The notes: a model not told the origin generated them from the sequence alone. A stretch of DNA of 64,000 nt from Bacillus cereus group sp. RP43 (GCF_040459645.1 NZ_JARVHQ010000001.1:1364001-1428000); one strand, 5' to 3'. Positions 45,763-55,474 are shown, counted from the first letter of the stretch. Numbers and translations are program-made.

Positions 45763-46740
45763 ATGGCTCAAATGACAATGATTCAAGCAATCACTGATGC
45801 TTTACGCGTTGAAATGAAAAATGATCCTAACGTACTTGTGTTTGGTGAAGACGTTGGTGTAAACGGCGGAGTATTCCGTGCTACTGAAGGTTTACAAGCT
45901 GAATTTGGTGAAGATCGTGTAATGGATACTCCACTTGCAGAGTCTGGTATTGGTGGACTTGCAGTTGGACTTGCACTTGAAGGCTTCCGTCCAGTTCCAG
46001 AAATCCAATTCTTCGGTTTCATTTATGAAGTAATGGATTCAGTTTCTGGTCAATTAGCTCGTATGCGTTACCGTTCTGGTGGACGTTGGACTGCTCCAGT
46101 AACAATTCGTTCTCCATTCGGTGGTGGCGTTCATACTCCTGAACTACATGCTGATAGCTTAGAAGGATTAGTGGCTCAACAACCTGGTCTAAAAGTTGTT
46201 ATTCCATCTACTCCATACGATGCAAAAGGTCTTTTAATCTCTGCGATTCGTGACAACGATCCAGTTATCTACTTAGAGCATATGAAATTGTACCGTTCAT
46301 TCCGTCAAGATGTACCAGAAGGCGATTACACAATTGATTTAGGTAAAGCTGATATCAAACGTGAAGGTACAGATGTATCTGTTATCGCTTATGGTGCTAT
46401 GGTTCATGCTGCATTAAAAGCTGCTGAAGAACTTGAAAAAGAAGGTATCTCTTTAGAGGTTGTTGACTTACGTACAGTTCAACCATTAGATATCGAAACA
46501 ATCATCGCTTCTGTTGAAAAAACAGGTCGCGTAGTTGTAGTTCAAGAAGCTCAAAAACAAGCTGGTATTGCAGCTAACGTTGTAGCGGAAATTAACGACC
46601 GTGCAATCTTAAACTTAGAAGCTCCAGTTGTACGTGTTGCAGCTGCTGATACAGTATTCCCATTCTCTCAAGCTGAGAGCGTATGGTTACCAAACCATAA
46701 AGATATTGTTGAAGCTGTTAACAAAGTAATGAACTTCTAA
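45763..46740 (+). CDS. pdhB: Pyruvate dehydrogenase E1 beta
   Basis: 325 residues, partner of Pdh[20 protein letters not shown] at the N terminus, active-site region [21 protein letters not shown], and C-terminal transketolase domain [21 protein letters not shown] site lies inside pdhA. A hairpin separates it from pdhC. Confidence 0.97.
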   Translation: MAQMTMIQAITDALRVEMKNDPNVLVFGEDVGVNGGVFRATEGLQAEFGEDRVMDTPLAESGIGGLAVGLALEGFRPVPEIQFFGFIYEVMDSVSGQLARMRYRSGGRWTAPVTIRSPFGGGVHTPELHADSLEGLVAQQPGLKVVIPSTPYDAKGLLISAIRDNDPVIYLEHMKLYRSFRQDVPEGDYTIDLGKADIKREGTDVSVIAYGAMVHAALKAAEELEKEGISLEVVDLRTVQPLDIETIIASVEKTGRVVVVQEAQKQAGIAANVVAEINDRAILNLEAPVVRVAAADTVFPFSQAESVWLPNHKDIVEAVNKVMNF

Positions 46741-46758
46741 TTTTTAGTTTTTCATGTG

Positions 46759-46790
46759 CAAAAGAAATCAGCACATGCTGGTTTCTTTTG
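46759..46790 (+). repeat. Intercistronic hairpin pdhB-pdhC
   Basis: 13-bp stem with one T-G pair, CAAAAGAAATCAG / CTGGTTTCTTTTG (46759-46771, 46778-46790), loop CACATG. No T-tract, so partial terminator, processing site or stabiliser rather than a full terminator. Confidence 0.65.
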
Positions 46791-46833
46791 TACATATTCC
46801 ATAATAATGAAATGAATCAGGGGGCTGAATTCC

Positions 46834-48126
46834 GTGGCATTTGAATTTAAACTACCAGATATCGGTGAAGGTATCCACGAAGGTGAAATCGTAAAATGGT
46901 TTATTAAACCAGGCGATGAAGTAAATGAAGACGATGTACTTCTTGAAGTACAAAATGATAAAGCAGTAGTAGAAATCCCTTCTCCTGTTAAAGGTAAAGT
47001 ACTTGAAGTACTTGTAGAAGAAGGAACAGTTGCAATTGTAGGAGATACATTAATTAAATTTGATGCTCCTGGATACGAAAACCTTAAATTTAAAGGTGAC
47101 GATCATGATGAAGCTCCAAAAGCTGAAGAAGCAGCAGTAGAAGCTCCAGCAGCGGAAGCTACTCCAGCAGCAACTGCAGAAGTAGTAAATGAGCGTGTAA
47201 TCGCTATGCCATCTGTTCGTAAATATGCTCGTGAAAAAGGTGTAGATATTCATAAAGTAGCTGGTTCTGGTAAGAACGGCCGTGTTGTGAAAACTGACAT
47301 CGATGCATTTGCAAATGGTGGACAAACTGTAGCAGCAACTGAGGCTCCAGCAGCAGTAGAAGCTACTCCAGCAGCAGCAGCGAAAGAAGAAGCACCAAAA
47401 GCACAACCAATCCCAGCTGGTGAATATCCAGAAACTCGTGAGAAAATGAGTGGTATCCGTAAAGCGATTGCAAAAGCAATGGTTAACTCTAAGCATACAG
47501 CTCCTCACGTAACATTAATGGACGAAGTAGATGTAACAGAACTTGTTGCTCACCGTAAGAAGTTCAAAGCTGTTGCAGCTGACAAAGGTATTAAATTAAC
47601 TTACCTTCCATACGTTGTAAAAGCTTTAACATCTGCATTACGTGAATTCCCAATGTTGAATACTGCTTTAGACGATGCTTCTCAAGAAATCGTTCATAAA
47701 CATTACTTCAACATCGGTATCGCAGCTGATACAGACAAAGGTCTATTAGTACCAGTTGTTAAAGATACAGATCGTAAATCTATCTTTACTATTTCTAATG
47801 AGATCAATGAACTTGCTGGTAAAGCACGTGACGGTCGTTTAGCTCCAACTGAAATGAAAGGTGCTTCTTGCACAATTACAAACATTGGTTCTGCAGGTGG
47901 ACAATGGTTCACTCCAGTTATCAATCACCCAGAAGTAGCAATCCTTGGTATCGGCCGTATCGCTGAGAAACCAGTTGTGAAAAATGGTGAGATCGTTGCA
48001 GCTCCAGTATTAGCATTATCTCTAAGCTTTGACCATCGTTTAATTGACGGCGCAACTGCTCAAAAAGCATTAAACCAAATTAAACGTCTATTGAATGACC
48101 CACAATTATTAGTAATGGAGGCGTAA
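46834..48126 (+). CDS. pdhC: Pyruvate dehydrogenase E2 (dihydrolipoamide acetyltransferase)
   Basis: 430 residues, core of the complex. One lipoyl domain (about 1-77) with the lipoylated Lys in [14 protein letters not shown], an Ala/Pro/Glu linker, peripheral-subunit-binding domain (about 125-165: [19 protein letters not shown]), a second Ala/Pro linker, then the catalytic domain ending [20 protein letters not shown] with the active His/Asp. GTG start after AGGGGG. A 93-bp gap with a hairpin separates it from pdhB. Confidence 0.97.
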   Translation: MAFEFKLPDIGEGIHEGEIVKWFIKPGDEVNEDDVLLEVQNDKAVVEIPSPVKGKVLEVLVEEGTVAIVGDTLIKFDAPGYENLKFKGDDHDEAPKAEEAAVEAPAAEATPAATAEVVNERVIAMPSVRKYAREKGVDIHKVAGSGKNGRVVKTDIDAFANGGQTVAATEAPAAVEATPAAAAKEEAPKAQPIPAGEYPETREKMSGIRKAIAKAMVNSKHTAPHVTLMDEVDVTELVAHRKKFKAVAADKGIKLTYLPYVVKALTSALREFPMLNTALDDASQEIVHKHYFNIGIAADTDKGLLVPVVKDTDRKSIFTISNEINELAGKARDGRLAPTEMKGASCTITNIGSAGGQWFTPVINHPEVAILGIGRIAEKPVVKNGEIVAAPVLALSLSFDHRLIDGATAQKALNQIKRLLNDPQLLVMEA

Positions 48127-48131
48127 TAACA

Positions 48132-49544
48132 ATGGTAGTAGGAGATTTCCCAATTGAATTAGATACAGTCGTTGTTGGTGCAGGTCCTGGTGGATACGTT
48201 GCGGCAATTCGTGCAGCACAATTAGGTCAAAAGGTAGCAATTATTGAAAAAGCTAACCTTGGTGGCGTATGCTTAAACGTTGGATGTATTCCTTCAAAAG
48301 CGTTAATCAATGCAGGTCATCGTTATGAGAATGCAATGCATTCTGATGACATGGGTATCACTGCAGAGAACGTAAAAGTTGACTTTACAAAAGTTCAAGA
48401 ATGGAAAAACGGCGTAGTTAAGAAATTAACTGGCGGTGTTGAAGGCCTTCTTAAAGGTAATAAAGTTGAAATCATTCGCGGTGAAGCTTACTTCGTAGAT
48501 GCTAACACATTACGCGTAATGACTGAAGATGCAGCTCAAACTTATACGTTTAAAAATGCTGTTCTTGCAACTGGTTCTACACCAATCGAAATTCCTGGAT
48601 TCAAATACTCTAAACGTGTTATCAACTCTACAGGCGCTCTAAGCTTACCTGAAATTCCTAAAAAACTTGTTGTAATCGGCGGCGGTTACATCGGTATGGA
48701 ATTAGGTACTGCATATGCTAACTTCGGTACAGAAGTTACTGTAGTAGAAGCTGGCGACGAAATCTTAGCTGGTTTCGAAAAAGCAATGAGTTCTGTTGTT
48801 AAACGTGCCCTTCAAAAGAAAGGTAACGTAAATATCCATACAAAAGCTATGGCTAAAGGCGTTGAAGAAACAGAAACTGGCGTAAAAGTTAGCTTCGAAG
48901 TTAAAGGTGAAATCCAAACTGTAGAAGCAGATTACGTATTAGTAACTGTAGGTCGTCGTCCAAACACTCAAGAAATCGGTCTTGAGCAAGTTGGAGTTAA
49001 AATGACTGACCGCGGTATCATCGAAATCGATGAGCAATGCCGTACAAACGTACCAAACATCTATGCAATCGGTGATATCGTTCCTGGACCACCATTAGCT
49101 CACAAAGCTTCTTACGAAGGTAAAGTAGCTGTTGAAGTAATTAGTGGCCATGCATCAGCTATCGATTACATCGGAATTCCTGCAGTATGCTTCACTGATC
49201 CAGAATTAGCATCTGTTGGTTACACTAAGAAACAAGCTGAAGAAGCAGGAATGACTGTAGCTGTATCTAAGTTCCCATTCGCTGCAAACGGTCGTGCGTT
49301 ATCATTAAACAGCACAGACGGTTTCTTACAACTTGTAACACGTAAAGAAGATGGTCTTCTTGTAGGTGCTCAAGTTGCAGGCGCAGGCGCTTCTGATATT
49401 ATTTCTGAGATTGGTTTAGCTATCGAAGCTGGTATGACAGCAGAAGATATCGCTCAAACAATCCACGCTCACCCAACATTAGGTGAAATCACAATGGAAG
49501 CAGCTGAAGTTGCTCTTGGAATGCCAATTCACATTGTAAAATAA
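48132..49544 (+). CDS. pdhD: Dihydrolipoamide dehydrogenase (E3)
   Basis: 470-residue FAD disulfide oxidoreductase that reoxidises the lipoyl arm. FAD site [20 protein letters not shown], redox disulfide [16 protein letters not shown] site [17 protein letters not shown] site 2 YAIGDIVPG, and the interface His-Glu in [14 protein letters not shown] lies at the pdhC stop, 5 bp gap. Probably shared with the other 2-oxo-acid complexes. A terminator follows. Confidence 0.97.
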   Translation: MVVGDFPIELDTVVVGAGPGGYVAAIRAAQLGQKVAIIEKANLGGVCLNVGCIPSKALINAGHRYENAMHSDDMGITAENVKVDFTKVQEWKNGVVKKLTGGVEGLLKGNKVEIIRGEAYFVDANTLRVMTEDAAQTYTFKNAVLATGSTPIEIPGFKYSKRVINSTGALSLPEIPKKLVVIGGGYIGMELGTAYANFGTEVTVVEAGDEILAGFEKAMSSVVKRALQKKGNVNIHTKAMAKGVEETETGVKVSFEVKGEIQTVEADYVLVTVGRRPNTQEIGLEQVGVKMTDRGIIEIDEQCRTNVPNIYAIGDIVPGPPLAHKASYEGKVAVEVISGHASAIDYIGIPAVCFTDPELASVGYTKKQAEEAGMTVAVSKFPFAANGRALSLNSTDGFLQLVTRKEDGLLVGAQVAGAGASDIISEIGLAIEAGMTAEDIAQTIHAHPTLGEITMEAAEVALGMPIHIVK

Positions 49545-49560
49545 TTTAAGTAATGTAAAT

Positions 49561-49595
49561 AACCCATCTCTTATTTAAAGAGATGGGTTATTTTT
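49561..49595 (+). terminator. pdhABCD terminator
   Basis: Perfect 12-bp arms AACCCATCTCTT / AAGAGATGGGTT (49561-49572, 49578-49589) then ATTTTTATTTT. Confidence 0.92.
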
Positions 49596-49756
49596 ATTTT
49601 CATAAAATGACTTGCAAGGTCTTTATATGTACTTGTCGAATGAATATATAATACTTTAAATGAATCGTTAGAATATATGCAGTTGTATAATATGTAATTG
49701 ATTCAAACTTAATCCCATATATTAATAAAATAGAGCATGTCAAAGGAGAAGGTTCC

Positions 49757-49984
49757 ATGAAAATATTACATGTTATATTTTATCATTTTTTATTATGGAG
49801 TGGTTTTTCCGTTGTATTAACATTATCGAATGGTGATAAGTTTCATTATAAAGTAATTCTCTTTTTCGTATTTCTTTATTTAGCATATGTAATTGCATGT
49901 TTTCTATTACACGTAAGGAAGCAGGCTTTATTACTTACATGTTCGAATTGTATACTCTTTTTAATTCTATTCTCTATTTTTTAA
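49757..49984 (+). CDS. Small membrane protein
   Basis: 75 residues with three hydrophobic segments (about 5-22, 33-52, 57-75), a short polar loop SNGDKFHYK, and CSNC in the last third. AAAGGAGAAGG site gives a credible start. No family recognised. It converges on the DUF1885 gene with 1 bp between them. Confidence 0.65.
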   Translation: MKILHVIFYHFLLWSGFSVVLTLSNGDKFHYKVILFFVFLYLAYVIACFLLHVRKQALLLTCSNCILFLILFSIF

Positions 49985-49985
49985 A

Positions 49986-50378
49986 TTAACGTTTATAGAA
50001 ATACATTGTTCTTCCATTAAATAGTTGTAACTCTCCTTCTAATTTCTTCGCTAGAAAACGGCTAAATTCATTTGCTTTTCCCTTATCACCAAATGTTGCT
50101 GTAGTAGGTAAAGAAATTTGAATGAAAGATTGTTCCTTTTCTATTCCAATCCCCACATAAATAGAATCATATCGATCGTGACTCGATTGGAGCTTTAATG
50201 TTGTTGCTGATGTATCTAATATTTCATAAGGAAAAGCTGTATTTGTATAAGCATAATTAATTTGATCACCAGTCTTGGAAGTAACGGTTTTATAATTATG
50301 AAAAAGGTGTTTTACATCCTCTATTGAAACAGATTGTTGATTGGATTTAGGTACAAGTGTGATAAAGGCGTGTTGCAT
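49986..50378 (-). CDS. DUF1885 family protein
   Basis: 130 residues, soluble: MQHAFITLVPKSNQQSVSIEDVKHLF... ILDTSATTLKLQSSHDRYDSIYVGIG... RTMYFYKR. Fits the small DUF1885 family of Bacillus and Geobacillus whose structure has been solved without a known function. AGGGGGAATT ribosome site. Confidence 0.75.
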   Translation of the reverse strand: MQHAFITLVPKSNQQSVSIEDVKHLFHNYKTVTSKTGDQINYAYTNTAFPYEILDTSATTLKLQSSHDRYDSIYVGIGIEKEQSFIQISLPTTATFGDKGKANEFSRFLAKKLEGELQLFNGRTMYFYKR

Positions 50379-50511
50379 ACAAATTCCCCCTAGCTTAGTA
50401 GAATAATATTATTCTACATCCTACTGAATTTTTTGACAATTAAAAGGAGTATTCCTTTTTTTGTTTAATATATTATTGAGTAGGAAGTGTTGTTTAGAAA
50501 GGTGGAAACTG

Positions 50512-50808
50512 ATGTTTGAAAAATTGTATGATGAGCATGAAAGTGTGAAGGTACGATTTTTAGGATTCATGACGCATGATACACGTTATGATTTTGGTGT
50601 TATTTATACAAATATGTTTTTTGGAAAGCCGCTTATTGTTTGTATGCAAACAGGGAGATCTACTTTGCTTGGGCGAGATGATGTAGAAAATGTTCCATAT
50701 ATACAAGAAACTTTTAAGTTAGGATCGGAAGAGGAGGCGGAGGAGTTAGCTCAGTTTTTTAAATTTCTTGTTCCGTCTACTTCCTTGCATGCGGAGTATG
50801 AAGAATAA
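50512..50808 (+). CDS. DUF3055 (cytosolic SAV0927-like) protein
   Basis: 98 residues from ATG 50512 (AAAGGTGG upstream); the longer open frame from 50461 lacks a site. MFEKLYDEHESVKVRFLGFM, then a beta-rich TRYDFGVIYTNMFFGKPLIVCMQTGRS and acidic helix ESEEEAEEL-like end. Matches the small DUF3055 family in my memory; function unknown. Confidence 0.72.
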   Translation: MFEKLYDEHESVKVRFLGFMTHDTRYDFGVIYTNMFFGKPLIVCMQTGRSTLLGRDDVENVPYIQETFKLGSEEEAEELAQFFKFLVPSTSLHAEYEE

Positions 50809-50816
50809 TTAACAAG

Positions 50817-50852
50817 AAACAGTCGTACGTATGAGATATGGCTGTTTTTTTG
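50817..50852 (+). terminator. Possible terminator after DUF3055 gene
   Basis: AAACAGTC / GGCTGTTT (50817-50824, 50840-50847; one G-T pair), then TTTTG. Confidence 0.5.
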
Positions 50853-50891
50853 CGTCAATATCGCATACTAATTTAAATTTAAAATATTCAA

Positions 50892-50933
50892 TGTGTTATA
50901 CTAAAAACCTATTGACGTAAAAAGTATAACATA
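50892..50933. promoter_or_regulatory. Inverted pair of CcpN-like boxes at the SR1P promoter
   Basis: TGTGTTATACT (50892-50902, + strand) and TATGTTATACT (50923-50933, - strand) both fit the CcpN consensus TRTGHYATAYW. They form an inverted repeat TGTTATACT / AGTATAACA with 20 bases between, straddling the -35. CcpN represses sr1 in B. subtilis. Confidence 0.65.
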
Positions 50934-50940
50934 TTACAAT
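50912..50940 (+). promoter_or_regulatory. SR1P operon promoter
   Basis: -35 TTGACG (50912-50917), 17-bp spacer, -10 TACAAT (50935-50940). Start expected near 50947. Confidence 0.7.
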
Positions 50941-51003
50941 AAAGACAGAAAGTTAAGCGGTTACAAAAGTTTTTGGGATTATAAACTTAGGGGGAAATGA
51001 AAA

Positions 51004-51132
51004 ATGGGAACAATCGTATGTCAAGATTGTGAAGGTACAATTGCACACTTCGAAGATGAGAAAGTAACGGTACTTTACGGGAAATGTGGATCTTGCGGAT
51101 GTGAGCACACAGAACATACAAATGCCCAATAA
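51004..51132 (+). CDS. SR1P-type GapA-binding peptide, copy 1
   Basis: 42 residues: MGTIVCQDCEGTIAHFEDEK then VTVLYGKCGSCGC and a His/Thr tail. It matches B. subtilis SR1P, encoded by the dual-function RNA SR1, which binds glyceraldehyde-3-phosphate dehydrogenase GapA and promotes GapA-RNase J1 contact. Cys6/Cys9 and Cys28/31/33 could bind zinc. AGGGGGAAATG site. First of three tandem copies between pdhD and speA, the genomic place of sr1 in B. subtilis. Confidence 0.88.
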   Translation: MGTIVCQDCEGTIAHFEDEKVTVLYGKCGSCGCEHTEHTNAQ

Positions 51133-51191
51133 TTGATAGGAAATGGACAGCTAAAAGTTTTTAGGACCATAAACTTAGGGGGAAATGAAAA

Positions 51192-51320
51192 ATGGGAACA
51201 ATCGTATGCCAAGTATGTGAAGGAACAATCGGACATTTTGAGGATGAGAAAACGACAGTACTTTACGGAAAATGTGGTTCAAATTGTGACTGTGCTAGTA
51301 GAGACAATGCGAAAGCTTAA
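51192..51320 (+). CDS. SR1P-type peptide, copy 2
   Basis: 42 residues: MGTIVCQVCEGTIGHFEDEK then TTVLYGKCGSNCDC and tail ASRDNAKA. Ribosome site and about 30 bp of leader are nearly identical to copy 1 (AAACTTAGGGGGAAATG), so the repeat unit includes the translation signals. The C terminus lacks the histidines of copies 1 and 3. Confidence 0.88.
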   Translation: MGTIVCQVCEGTIGHFEDEKTTVLYGKCGSNCDCASRDNAKA

Positions 51321-51364
51321 TCATATATAAGTAGATTATTCTTAAAACTAAGGGGGAAATGAAA

Positions 51365-51493
51365 ATGGGAACAATCGTATGCCAAGTATGTGAAGGAACA
51401 ATCGGACATTTTGAAGATGAAAAATCAACAGTACTTTATGGGAAATGTGGATCTCATTGCGACTGTGAGCATAAAGAACATTCTAAAGCTTAA
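51365..51493 (+). CDS. SR1P-type peptide, copy 3
   Basis: 42 residues: MGTIVCQVCEGTIGHFEDEK then STVLYGKCGSHCDC and tail EHKEHSKA. The leader (AACTAAGGGGGAAATG) is a little diverged. No terminator is visible between copies; one lies just after this copy, so a single transcript of about 590 nt carrying all three is expected. Confidence 0.88.
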   Translation: MGTIVCQVCEGTIGHFEDEKSTVLYGKCGSHCDCEHKEHSKA

Positions 51494-51501
51494 TATTTAA
51501 G

Positions 51502-51534
51502 AAAAAACGCCTACACATGTAGGCGTTTTTTTAA
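51502..51534. terminator. Terminator after SR1P array, shared with tgl
   Basis: Perfect 14-bp arms AAAAAACGCCTACA / TGTAGGCGTTTTTT (51502-51515, 51519-51532). Overlaps the tgl stop on the other strand. Confidence 0.92.
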
Positions 51535-52361
51535 TAGATTGTAGTTGTATGTCCGACTGTTGCAACGATTGCATCATCTCTAATAGGAATAAATCCTATT
51601 GATGTTTGTGGTGTGTTAGGCGAACTGTAGTGGCTCATCATACGACTATCGATACGAGTAATAGTATCAGTCAAGAAAGCCGAAATAAATGCATAAGGGA
51701 CTCGTCGTTCATTTAATGAGTAGATAATTTCTTCTTTTGTTTTTACACCTACGCCATGTCCGTAAAAAAAGAAATTTCCTAAATAGATTGTGTTTTCTCC
51801 TTGCCACTCGATCGTAGCTGGATTCACTTGTGGATTTTTAAAGTAAACGAGATCGCCTGGAACAAGATCGCCACCCGTTTTTGTTATGAGCTTTAAATCA
51901 TGATCGTAGTCCCATGTATAAAGTAACAGGTTTGCAAATAGACGGTTGAAAGTTTTTTCCTCATACAATGATAGTAATGCTTTGTAAAAAATAATTATCA
52001 TAGCGGTTGCGCATTCAGTTCCATATAGTTTTCCGTTTTTGAAAATATCTTGGATGGCAATGGAAGGGGCTATGTTTGGGAGTAGTTGAAATCCGCCAAG
52101 TGATGTTCTTTCCCAAAACTGAGGGTTGCAAAAAGATTGTTGAAATGTACGAAACTGAAATCCACTTTGAAAAAGTTCTAGCGCGGAAGTAATAATATTA
52201 ACTCGTAAATTAAGATCAAAGCTGAGTTCATCAGCTGTTCGGAAGGAATAAACTTCTTGATTTCCTGCCATTATGGATAAAATTTGTTGTTTCTCAGCTG
52301 CAAATGGCTCATATTCGTTTGTGATATAAGGATGTACAATAGAACGGCCTATTACAATCAT
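51531..52361 (-). CDS. tgl: Spore-coat transglutaminase
   Basis: Protein-glutamine gamma-glutamyltransferase that crosslinks coat proteins (GerQ in B. subtilis). 276 residues against 245 in B. subtilis, the extra at the C terminus ([20 protein letters not shown]...). Active-site Cys in [38 protein letters not shown] and YGHGVGV are family blocks. GGTGGGGAT site. In B. subtilis tgl is elsewhere; here it lies between the SR1P array and speA. Confidence 0.9.
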   Translation of the reverse strand: MIVIGRSIVHPYITNEYEPFAAEKQQILSIMAGNQEVYSFRTADELSFDLNLRVNIITSALELFQSGFQFRTFQQSFCNPQFWERTSLGGFQLLPNIAPSIAIQDIFKNGKLYGTECATAMIIIFYKALLSLYEEKTFNRLFANLLLYTWDYDHDLKLITKTGGDLVPGDLVYFKNPQVNPATIEWQGENTIYLGNFFFYGHGVGVKTKEEIIYSLNERRVPYAFISAFLTDTITRIDSRMMSHYSSPNTPQTSIGFIPIRDDAIVATVGHTTTIY

Positions 52362-52426
52362 AATAGTATCCCCACCTATACGTTACATTCTTAAATATCG
52401 TATGAGAAAAGGAAAAAAAGGTGAAA

Positions 52427-52452
52427 GAAAAGCCTATCAACTGATAGGCTTG
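52427..52452 (-). terminator. speA terminator
   Basis: AAGCCTATCA / TGATAGGCTT (52430-52439, 52442-52451), TTTC on the minus-strand side; overlaps the stop codon. Confidence 0.82.
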
Positions 52453-53909
52453 TACTCTTTAATAACACGTAATGTTTGTAATGTCATATCTTCAGGACCT
52501 TGTACAGGTAACCCAGCTTCTAAATTTTTAAGAATATACTCTAAGTTATCTTGTGTAATAATTTCCCCCGGAGTAAAGATTGGAATCCCTGGCGGATAAA
52601 CCATAACAAAATCAGCTATAATACGACCTGCTGCGTTTTCAAATGGAATGACTTCTGTTTCTGAATAAAAAGCATCTCTAGGAGAAAGTGCTAGCACAGG
52701 TATTTCTGGTATTTCTACTTGTACTTGAACACCTTTGTCTGCTCTATTTCTATACGTTGCTGCTAAATCTTGTAATGCTGTAATAAGTGTATCTGTTTCA
52801 CTTTCTGTATCTCCAAATGTGATAAGACAAAGTATGTTATATAAATCAGAGAGTTCTACTTCAATGTTGTAATGTTCTCTAAGCCATACTTCAGCCTGAT
52901 GGCCTGTAATACCTAAATCTTTTACAGATACAATTATCTTTGTAGGATCATAGTTAAAAGTAGCATCTGTTCCTAGCATTTCTTTTCCAGGACAATAAAG
53001 ATGCTCAATAGCATTAATAGCATTACGAACATGCTCAGCTAATTGTATTGTTTGTTCTATGAGAGCTGTTCCTTCTGTAGCAAGACGTTTTCTAGCAACA
53101 TCAAGGGATGCTAACAAAATGTAAGAAGTTGATGTAGTCGTAAGCATGCTAATAATGGATTGGACATGCTTTACGTTCACAAGACCTTCTTTTACATTAA
53201 GAATAGAGCTTTGGGTTAAAGACCCACCTAATTTGTGAACACTTGTTGCTGCCATATCTGCACCTGCTTGCATAGCTGACATTGGTAGTTCATCATGAAA
53301 ATGGATATGAACACCGTGAGCCTCATCAACAAGTACAGGAATATCGTAAGAATGAGCTAATTCTACAATCTGCTCTAAATCTGCAGCAAACCCAAAATAT
53401 GTTGGATTTATAACAAGTAAGCCTTTCGCATCTGAGTGCTCTTCAAGAGCCTTTTTGACAGATTGAATTGTGATCCCATGTGAAATACCGAGCTTCGGAT
53501 CAATCTCAGGATGCATGAAAATTGGTTTTGCACCTGAGAAAATAATAGCTGACATTACTGATTTATGCACATTCCGTGGCACGAGGATTTTATCCCCAGG
53601 ACCGCACACGCTCATCACCATTGTCATAATTGCACCACTTGTACCTTGAATAGAAAAGAACGTATGATCTGCACCGAAAGCAGCGGCTGCTAAATCCTGT
53701 GCTTCTTTAATCATACCTTTTGGATGATGTAAATCATCGAGCGGCGCAATATTAATTAAATCAATTGCTAATGCATTATGCCCAATAAATTCGCGAAATG
53801 TAGGATCCATGCCCTGTCCTTTTTTATGACCAGGAATATGGAATTGAACTGGATTTCGCTTACTGTGCTCAACTAAAGCGGTAAACAATGGTGTTTCGTA
53901 TTGGGACAA
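52437..53909 (-). CDS. speA: Arginine decarboxylase (fold III-like Orn/Lys/Arg family)
   Basis: PLP enzyme turning arginine into agmatine, first step of the polyamine route in Bacillus. 490 residues from TTG 53909, exactly the B. subtilis SpeA length and N terminus (SQYETPLF); AGAAGGGG lies 8 nt ahead. An ATG at 53966 would add 19 residues. PVQFHIPGHKKGQGMDP, SIQGTSGAI, VDEAHGVHIHF and the PLP lysine in ATSVHKLGGSLTQSS are conserved. Lysine decarboxylase activity is the alternative, less likely by similarity to SpeA. Confidence 0.92.
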   Translation of the reverse strand: MSQYETPLFTALVEHSKRNPVQFHIPGHKKGQGMDPTFREFIGHNALAIDLINIAPLDDLHHPKGMIKEAQDLAAAAFGADHTFFSIQGTSGAIMTMVMSVCGPGDKILVPRNVHKSVMSAIIFSGAKPIFMHPEIDPKLGISHGITIQSVKKALEEHSDAKGLLVINPTYFGFAADLEQIVELAHSYDIPVLVDEAHGVHIHFHDELPMSAMQAGADMAATSVHKLGGSLTQSSILNVKEGLVNVKHVQSIISMLTTTSTSYILLASLDVARKRLATEGTALIEQTIQLAEHVRNAINAIEHLYCPGKEMLGTDATFNYDPTKIIVSVKDLGITGHQAEVWLREHYNIEVELSDLYNILCLITFGDTESETDTLITALQDLAATYRNRADKGVQVQVEIPEIPVLALSPRDAFYSETEVIPFENAAGRIIADFVMVYPPGIPIFTPGEIITQDNLEYILKNLEAGLPVQGPEDMTLQTLRVIKEYKPIS

Positions 53910-53969
53910 TCTATACACCCCTTCTTCTTCGTAATATTTATTAGAGTTTGTTTTATATGATTTCATCTC

Positions 53970-54006
53970 ATTCTAAAAGGAAATTAAGATGACAAACTTT
54001 TAGAAT
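53970..54006. repeat. Inverted repeat in the speA leader
   Basis: Perfect 10-bp arms ATTCTAAAAG / CTTTTAGAAT (53970-53979, 53997-54006), 17-base loop, about 60 nt before the speA TTG. Possible mRNA hairpin or operator. Confidence 0.5.
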
Positions 54007-54292
54007 TTGACTTGTTTTTCTGCCATTCGCAAAAGTCTTTTTGGGGATGGTAGTCTCACTTTATTCTCTATAAAACAAAAGCATTATATCACCAATAATT
54101 ATAGATGTATAGAAAAATTTCATTTTCAAGGTGAGTATGTTTAATAGTTATATTTTAAATACCACGAAGAGGAAGACAATTCCATTGAAATGGATAAATG
54201 GTGTATAATGCAGAGTGGCTATAGTGAAGAATAAAAGGTTCTTTTAAAGGTAGCATAATGGAAAAAGAAAGAATACTGAATGAGGTGCAAAA
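54007..54292. other. Spacer between speA and yktA
   Basis: About 285 bp without a gene. It must carry the divergent promoters; a TATAAT at 54204-54209 suits yktA. Nothing further recognised. Confidence 0.35.
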
Positions 54293-54562
54293 ATGGAATA
54301 TCAATATCCACTTGATTACGATTGGTCAAATGAAGAAATGGTAGCAGTTGTAAAGTTTTATGAAGCGATTGAAAAGGTATATGAAAAAGGGGTTTTGAGA
54401 GAAGATTTGATGGAATTATATCGTCGTTTTAAAGAGATTGTGCCATCGAAGGCAGCGGAGAAAAAAATTGATAAAGAATTTCAAGAAGTAAGTGGATATT
54501 CTATATATCGTACGATTCAAAGAGCAAAAGAAGTAGCAGAAAAAAAGATTGTAAAAATGTAA
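54293..54562 (+). CDS. yktA: UPF0223 family protein YktA
   Basis: 89 residues, helical, [33 protein letters not shown]... ends [18 protein letters not shown]. Typical UPF0223 member; function unknown. GAGGTGC site. Between speA and yktB as in B. subtilis. Confidence 0.88.
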   Translation: MEYQYPLDYDWSNEEMVAVVKFYEAIEKVYEKGVLREDLMELYRRFKEIVPSKAAEKKIDKEFQEVSGYSIYRTIQRAKEVAEKKIVKM

Positions 54563-54610
54563 AAAGATTTTGAAAATTAAAATACAAAGTGCTATAATGT
54601 GATAACAACT

Positions 54611-54641
54611 AAAAACGGACAATATAAATTGTCCGTTTTCT
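54611..54641. terminator. Bidirectional terminator yktA / yktB
   Basis: AAAACGGACAAT / ATTGTCCGTTTT (54612-54623, 54628-54639), short loop, A and T tracts. Confidence 0.85.
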
Positions 54642-54642
54642 A

Positions 54643-55269
54643 CTATCGATTACAAAGTGCATATAAAGGAAGGAGTGGTTGCATCGTAGATTCAATCTTA
54701 GCAAGGAATTGTTCGTTGGTCATTGCTGAAAACTCCTCTGGTGATATATGAATACCGACTAATAATTCTGCTTTTTTTACAGTAGCTAAACGTTCAATCA
54801 TCTTTTGTAAGTCTTCCGTTTCAAGCGTTTCATGTAATTTTACACCTGGTTTAGTATGGTCAATGGACCAAACGAAGTCATTTGGAATATTTGTTTTTAA
54901 ATCATTTAAATGTTCTAAGAAGGCGTGAGCCGTCTCCACTTTTTGTGGACACTCATAGATTAAACCAAAGTATATGAAGGCATGAGTACCCCATAAACCA
55001 ATTTGGAAGTGTGGTAACATTTTATATCCACGTTTATTTGTTGAAAAAGCAACCCAAGTATCGTTTGGTGGATTGACTTTGCGGCGTGCATGTTTTGCTA
55101 CATGGTAGAAAAAGTTTTCGTCAGTTTGTTGTGATAAATATGCTGCAAACTGTTCCCCTAAAGCGTCTAGCTTAGGATGAATATTCGTTTTAATTGCGCT
55201 CATTCGTTCTTCAAGACCATCAACAGTAAAGACTTCAAAATCAGTTGATGTGAATGTTTGTAGTGTCAT
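54643..55269 (-). CDS. yktB: UPF0637 (DUF1054) protein YktB
   Basis: 208 residues, cytoplasmic, with [22 protein letters not shown] at the N terminus, [33 protein letters not shown] in the middle and [19 protein letters not shown] later. Standard YktB family; no known activity. GGAGGAACAATC before the ATG. Confidence 0.88.
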   Translation of the reverse strand: MTLQTFTSTDFEVFTVDGLEERMSAIKTNIHPKLDALGEQFAAYLSQQTDENFFYHVAKHARRKVNPPNDTWVAFSTNKRGYKMLPHFQIGLWGTHAFIYFGLIYECPQKVETAHAFLEHLNDLKTNIPNDFVWSIDHTKPGVKLHETLETEDLQKMIERLATVKKAELLVGIHISPEEFSAMTNEQFLAKIESTMQPLLPLYALCNR

Positions 55270-55474
55270 GATTGTTCCTCCAACTCCTATTTTGTTTTAA
55301 TTTTAGCATAGCTTGTACTATTCATAAAAAAAACAGCACAAAAAAATTTAAATAAAAAAATATAATTTTGTTGCATAGATGATTTATCCAACATAGTATA
55401 GTATAAAACAAAAAATCAGAAAATTGAATCAATTCTAGTCCGAGGGCAGACGAATATTGGGAGGAGGCAAAAAA

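Noticed and set aside
47120..47410. Tandem-repeat-like GCAGCA stretches
   Set aside because: They encode the flexible Ala/Pro linkers of the E2 protein, not a separate repeat element.
47050..47508. Cys/Phe/Ser-rich 152-residue frame on the - strand
   Set aside because: Antisense to the Ala/Pro/Glu linkers of pdhC; composition is an artefact of GCA/GAA repeats.
51004..51493. CRISPR-like or satellite repeat
   Set aside because: The three repeats are coding units of 42 codons with diverged ends, not direct repeats with spacers.
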